Below are positions 60,025 to 64,000 of a stretch of 64,000 nucleotides of DNA, in pieces. Source of the DNA: Epiperipatus broadwayi (Eukaryota > Onychophora > Udeonychophora > Euonychophora > Peripatidae). Each line of letters begins with the position of its first letter. Position 1 is the stretch's first letter. The stretch is taken from assembly GCA_028023455.1 (NCBI GenBank), contig JAQFVV010000013.1:1302001-1366000 (forward strand), in the 5' to 3' direction. The notes beneath the pieces were generated by a model. It was given only the letters and a program-made list of their open reading frames with translations, did no database searches and was not told where the DNA came from. Made by a program: the position numbers and the translations under genes.

Positions 60025-62215
60025 TTAATATATTGCATTATAGTTAGGAGTCAAAATACAAAAGAAGTGCATATCATACAACACTTACAAATACAAATTG
60101 TTGGAAAGATCATAGATTAAAATATATCAAGGTTAAAATGATAGTTGCATTAAAAATAGGCCTTATTCATAGGTATTCATTAGCAACTTGGAGTTTATTT
60201 TTTAGAAACATCTACTTTTCATGCTAATTTAAGAAAGCTATTGAACAGCAAAATAACTCAATTAGACTTTTAGAATTGGATTGTCATGTTACTGAGGCAT
60301 GCAGCTCTTTTAAGAAATATCTTAAAATAGTAGCAAATCTATTCTTGGGTTCACTAACAAAAAGAATTGTGACTAGTTAATTAATTAAAATAAAATATGT
60401 AGCAATTTTTGCATAGTGGAATAATAAATTAAATATGAATTTTTGCATTCAATATGGAGATTTACAAGCAGAAGTTCAATTACTATCAAAAAGGCTTAAA
60501 AATATTTGTGGATTAAAACTGCAAAGGAGATTCAGACATTTTGTGGTTTGTAGTTATTTTAGATTTATTTGTTGCATTGAAAGTAACATGTGGATCTGGA
60601 AAACAATGTCTCAATCTTATTGAATGCATCAATGGTACTCTTTTACATGATGATAATGATATTTTGTTTTGAAAAGCTAAATGGAATATTTTAATCATCT
60701 TTTGAATAATGATATGAGAATTGATGACTTTTAATCTATTCATTTAGATTTAGATAGATATCCAGCTTAGTGAAATTAAAACAGGTCTTTGTAATCTGAA
60801 AAATGGAAAGTTTGCAAGTCCTGATGAAATATCTAAAAAACATTCAAAAATATTGGATTTTTTAAAGATTATATGAACTCATCAAGTTCTGCTGCCTGAT
60901 TGATTTTTAGGATGATTTTATTGTTCCAATTTTTAAAATAAAGAGAATAGCCAGGATTGCAGTAATTATCATGGGATCTTATTATTATCCATTACAGCAA
61001 AGATACAATCAAGGATTTTATTGAGTAGGTTGCTTACAATAATAGAGTAATGGTTACCAGAGATTCAACACTGTAGGCACTATTTTTTTTAACAGACAAA
61101 TAGAAGAAAAATGTCAGGGATAAAAGTGATTTATAAATTGCTATTATTGATTTTGCTAAAATATTTGACTCAGACTAATAAGTCTATCTAATTGTTTGAA
61201 ATTATTGGTTGTCTACCAAACTTTATTTGTGTTATATAGATTCTATATGATGAAATGAGAGGAAGTATTTTTACTGCAAGTGGAAAATATAAGTCATTTG
61301 AAATGAAAACTATGTAATCAAGTTGTATTTCTATTTCAACTTTGTTTTCAATTTTTATGACAGTTTTTTTTTTAGAACTATTTATAGGAAGCTTATTAAA
61401 TGGGGATCGGAATACAATATAGATTTGATGATGCCTTTTTTTAAATTTGAATCAAAACAAAAACCAAGAATTTCATCATTTTGTTTTCTGAGTTTATAAT
61501 ATGTTAATGATTATGCTATTTTTGCCATTTCAATTAACAATTTACAGAATGTATTCAGTGTTTTGACAGCAACATATAAAGACTTACGGTTATTTCATCT
61601 TAGGAAAATAATTACTGCAATTAAGTTAGTTGTAGATAAAACTGTTATTTACCTAATTTATTGTATGGATGTGAACTTGAATTTCTTATTAGTGTAACAT
61701 AAAATCTCTAGAAAAATTTATTTTAAGAATGCTCCATAAAAAACTAAAAAATACAATGAAAAGATCATATGATCAATGAATATGTTCCACAACTTACAAA
61801 ATATAATACTATATGGATCACTATTACAAAATCACATTCTCGTTGAATTGGATGTGAGAAATGAATGAATAATATAAGACTAAGAAATATTTTATGAGCA
61901 TGATTTTTATGGGAAATGTAAATTTGTCTACATTATAAAGATTATCTCAGAGACATTTCAAAGAATATCACTGATCTTTGTTTTTATTGTGAAGATATGG
62001 TCTGGTGTTTAAGTATTTAAAAAAATAGTTTGCTGCAAGTGAAGCTGAAAGACAGCATTCTATATACGAATGTCTTTATAGTAGACAGATTAGTTTGTGT
62101 AATTATTTTAAAATTTATCCCTAGGAAATTTTTTTTTGTTTGCTTTTTTTTTTCTTGGAATTGGAATGATCATACATGTTTGTGAATGGCTTCCGCTGCT
62201 AATATAGTAGATCGT
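60025..62215 (+). pseudogene. Decayed APE-type LINE ORF2, family 1, copy 2
   Basis: Same family and orientation as 1-2415 and extending slightly further 5'. It reads LIYCIIVRSQNTKEV, then TNCWKDHRLKYIKVK (end of endonuclease), LKNGKFASPDEIS (about 60795-60835), CSNYHGILLLSITAKIQSRI (about 60958-61018), AIIDFAKIFDS (motif A, about 61142-61172), and STLFSIFMTVFF (about 61337-61372, motif B). The tail tggaattggaatgatcat near 62155 matches tggagttggaatggtcat of copy 1. The pieces are in different frames with many stops. The 101-bp duplication of copy 1 is absent. Confidence 0.75.
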
Positions 62216-64000
62216 AATTTTGTGTTATAGTCATCACTTGAACAATGAGCAGATAAATTTAAAGTGAAGTTATGTGTTTTTTTATATAAAGATTTATAAT
62301 TTCACCAAATAATAAATTCTTCAAAAAGAATCAGTTTCCATGACTCTTTTAAATCAAACACTTATTCCAAAAAATAATTTAAATAGTCCACTGCTTCCAC
62401 AATGTCTTTTATAGGGTTACAGTAAAGGAGAAGGCATTACCTAGCCTTTCTAATTGCCAGGGGATGAGGATTTGAAATTTTTTTTGTTTATCACTAACTA
62501 CCAATAACAGATACTCAACTGTTGACCAGTATTGGATAGATAGTTGGATTGTTTTTGGAGTGATTGCTTGAAAAAAATCATTAGTTTTAATAGAATCTAA
62601 AAAAAGATTTTATGCAGTTAAAATTTGAACCCAGGTCAAAAGCAAATACTATTAAATCCTTTTCCAAGCAATACACCGCTTATAAGTTATCCAGAAATTT
62701 TAATATTAGAAAAGAACTATATCTTAAAAGCATAGTATTCAATCTTTTTGTTCTTGTTACTTCAGGATTATTTATGTATAAATGCAATTATTGAATTTAC
62801 TATTGGAAAAAAAAAAAAATTAGGATATAGGACAAGCATATTAAGGAAATTTTATTATTTACATTCAAATTCAAAGATATGAACAAGAACCACAAAGATA
62901 TAAAAATAACATCTTGATTTTGAAAGCAAAATTTAAAAAGAACAGATATTGTTATTACTAAAAAAGAAGATTGATATTAAGAAGTGTATAGTTAGAAATT
63001 CTTTAGAAGAATTAAATAATAATAAAGAATAAGACAAAGTATATCTTATAATTACAAGTGTCAAACATTTTAAGAAAAATTAAAACAAAAAATTTCATCT
63101 ATAAATAATAAAAGCTCTAACAATCAAATTGAGCATTCAGTAGAAGAACATAGAATCTATATCATTCAGTGAAATATGAGGAGATATATTTTTGACATTT
63201 TGAATAATAATTAAAAGCAGGATATATAGGTGAGAGAATAAATAAATGTCACTGCCATCATTGAAAAATTCAGAGATATATTTGGAATTAACATATTGCT
63301 AAAAGATATGACAGTAGAGTATCTAGTGGAAATTTAAACTGTATCCTGAAAGGTTGTAAGAGATCTAGGAATAAACTATATGTAAAGTAGATAGATAAGA
63401 TAAAATAGTGTGCTGAAGTGATGGTGATATTAAGAAGAGAAGCTGTGGATAGGTAAACCTTGATTAAAACATTTTCTACAGCAGATTAATAATGTTTGAA
63501 AATTATGATGGTGATGATGATATATCTGTGATAAAGATTTTCATGGTTCAAAGATCAGAGAGTTTATCATAATCTTTATGAATAGATTAGACAGATTTAA
63601 GTTTTTAAAAATAATATAATCCAATAATACAAAAAAAATATAAATGTGATTAGCTGACCTTTCAATGAACCACCAGACATCTTCTCCACAGGTATTGTTC
63701 TTATAATAACAATATGATAGTATCTAAAAAGACCAATCTTCAAAAACCTATAATGATATTTTTTTCTTAGAAGTTTATATGAAATTCAAGCACTACAAGT
63801 GTTGGGTTGTGATGATATTCATAAACTTTTAAGCTCTACAGTTCATTACTCTACACTGCATGGAAACTTTTAACAACTCAGAACATAAATAAAATGTGTA
63901 ATACTTTTTCTTTCATTTCAACTCTTTAGCAATCTTCATCAGCCTTGCAAAATATAATTGTATGGCATTATTTTTTATTGATTTATATAAATAAGCAATA
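62216..64000. other. AT-rich stretch to window end
   Basis: No gene was supported. On the minus strand at about 62616-62690 a gtgtattgcttggaaaagg stretch followed about 35 bases later by tgggttcaaattt resembles tRNA A and B boxes, so a SINE head is possible. Confidence 0.4.

Overview
This window looks like gene-poor, repeat-rich nuclear DNA of an invertebrate animal. It is very AT-rich, has no dense bacterial-style coding, and is filled with decayed non-LTR retrotransposons, a hAT DNA transposon, short inverted-repeat elements and local tandem duplications. I cannot name the species. The mix of retrotransposons and a GTF2IRD2/ZBED-like hAT would fit a mollusc, arthropod or cnidarian equally well. 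No complete host gene was found.

Layout. 1-2415: decayed APE-type LINE, family 1, plus strand, already interrupted by the window edge. 2530-2770: C-terminal relic of a different LINE on the minus strand. About 4995-11400: LINE-A, a two-ORF LINE on the minus strand, fully decayed. 13795-14100: a dispersed repeat that recurs at 29840 and 40005. 15947-16628: a 260-bp-arm inverted repeat. About 21640-28058: LINE-B, a relative of LINE-A on the plus strand and better preserved, with a 642-codon reading frame covering most of ORF1. LINE-B lies inside a T-rich degenerate array and between inverted repeats at 21007 and 29190. 30018-34818 and 36616-39993: two diverged direct copies of one multi-kb block, with no coding capacity seen apart from a doubtful relic in the first copy. 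43147-46445: a decayed hAT transposon with 15-bp terminal inverted repeats and an 8-bp target duplication. 47054-47223: a MITE. 53945-55100: three copies of a 367-bp tandem repeat. 56083-56967: tandem and inverted repeats. 57466-57528: a possible single 63-nt exon. 58309-59052: a long inverted repeat with TATA-like boxes. 60025-62215: a second copy of LINE family 1.

The recognisable genes are parasitic. LINE ORF1 proteins (nucleic-acid binding, zinc knuckle) and ORF2 proteins (endonuclease, reverse transcriptase, C-terminal zinc knuckle) would together copy the element into new sites. The hAT transposase would act on its own terminal repeats. All except the LINE-B ORF1 frame carry stops or frameshifts. 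The most notable structural points are the stop-start ORF1/ORF2 junction shared by LINE-A and LINE-B, the large diverged direct duplication with its presence/absence insertions, the repeated signature of short tandem duplications, and the isolated candidate exon.
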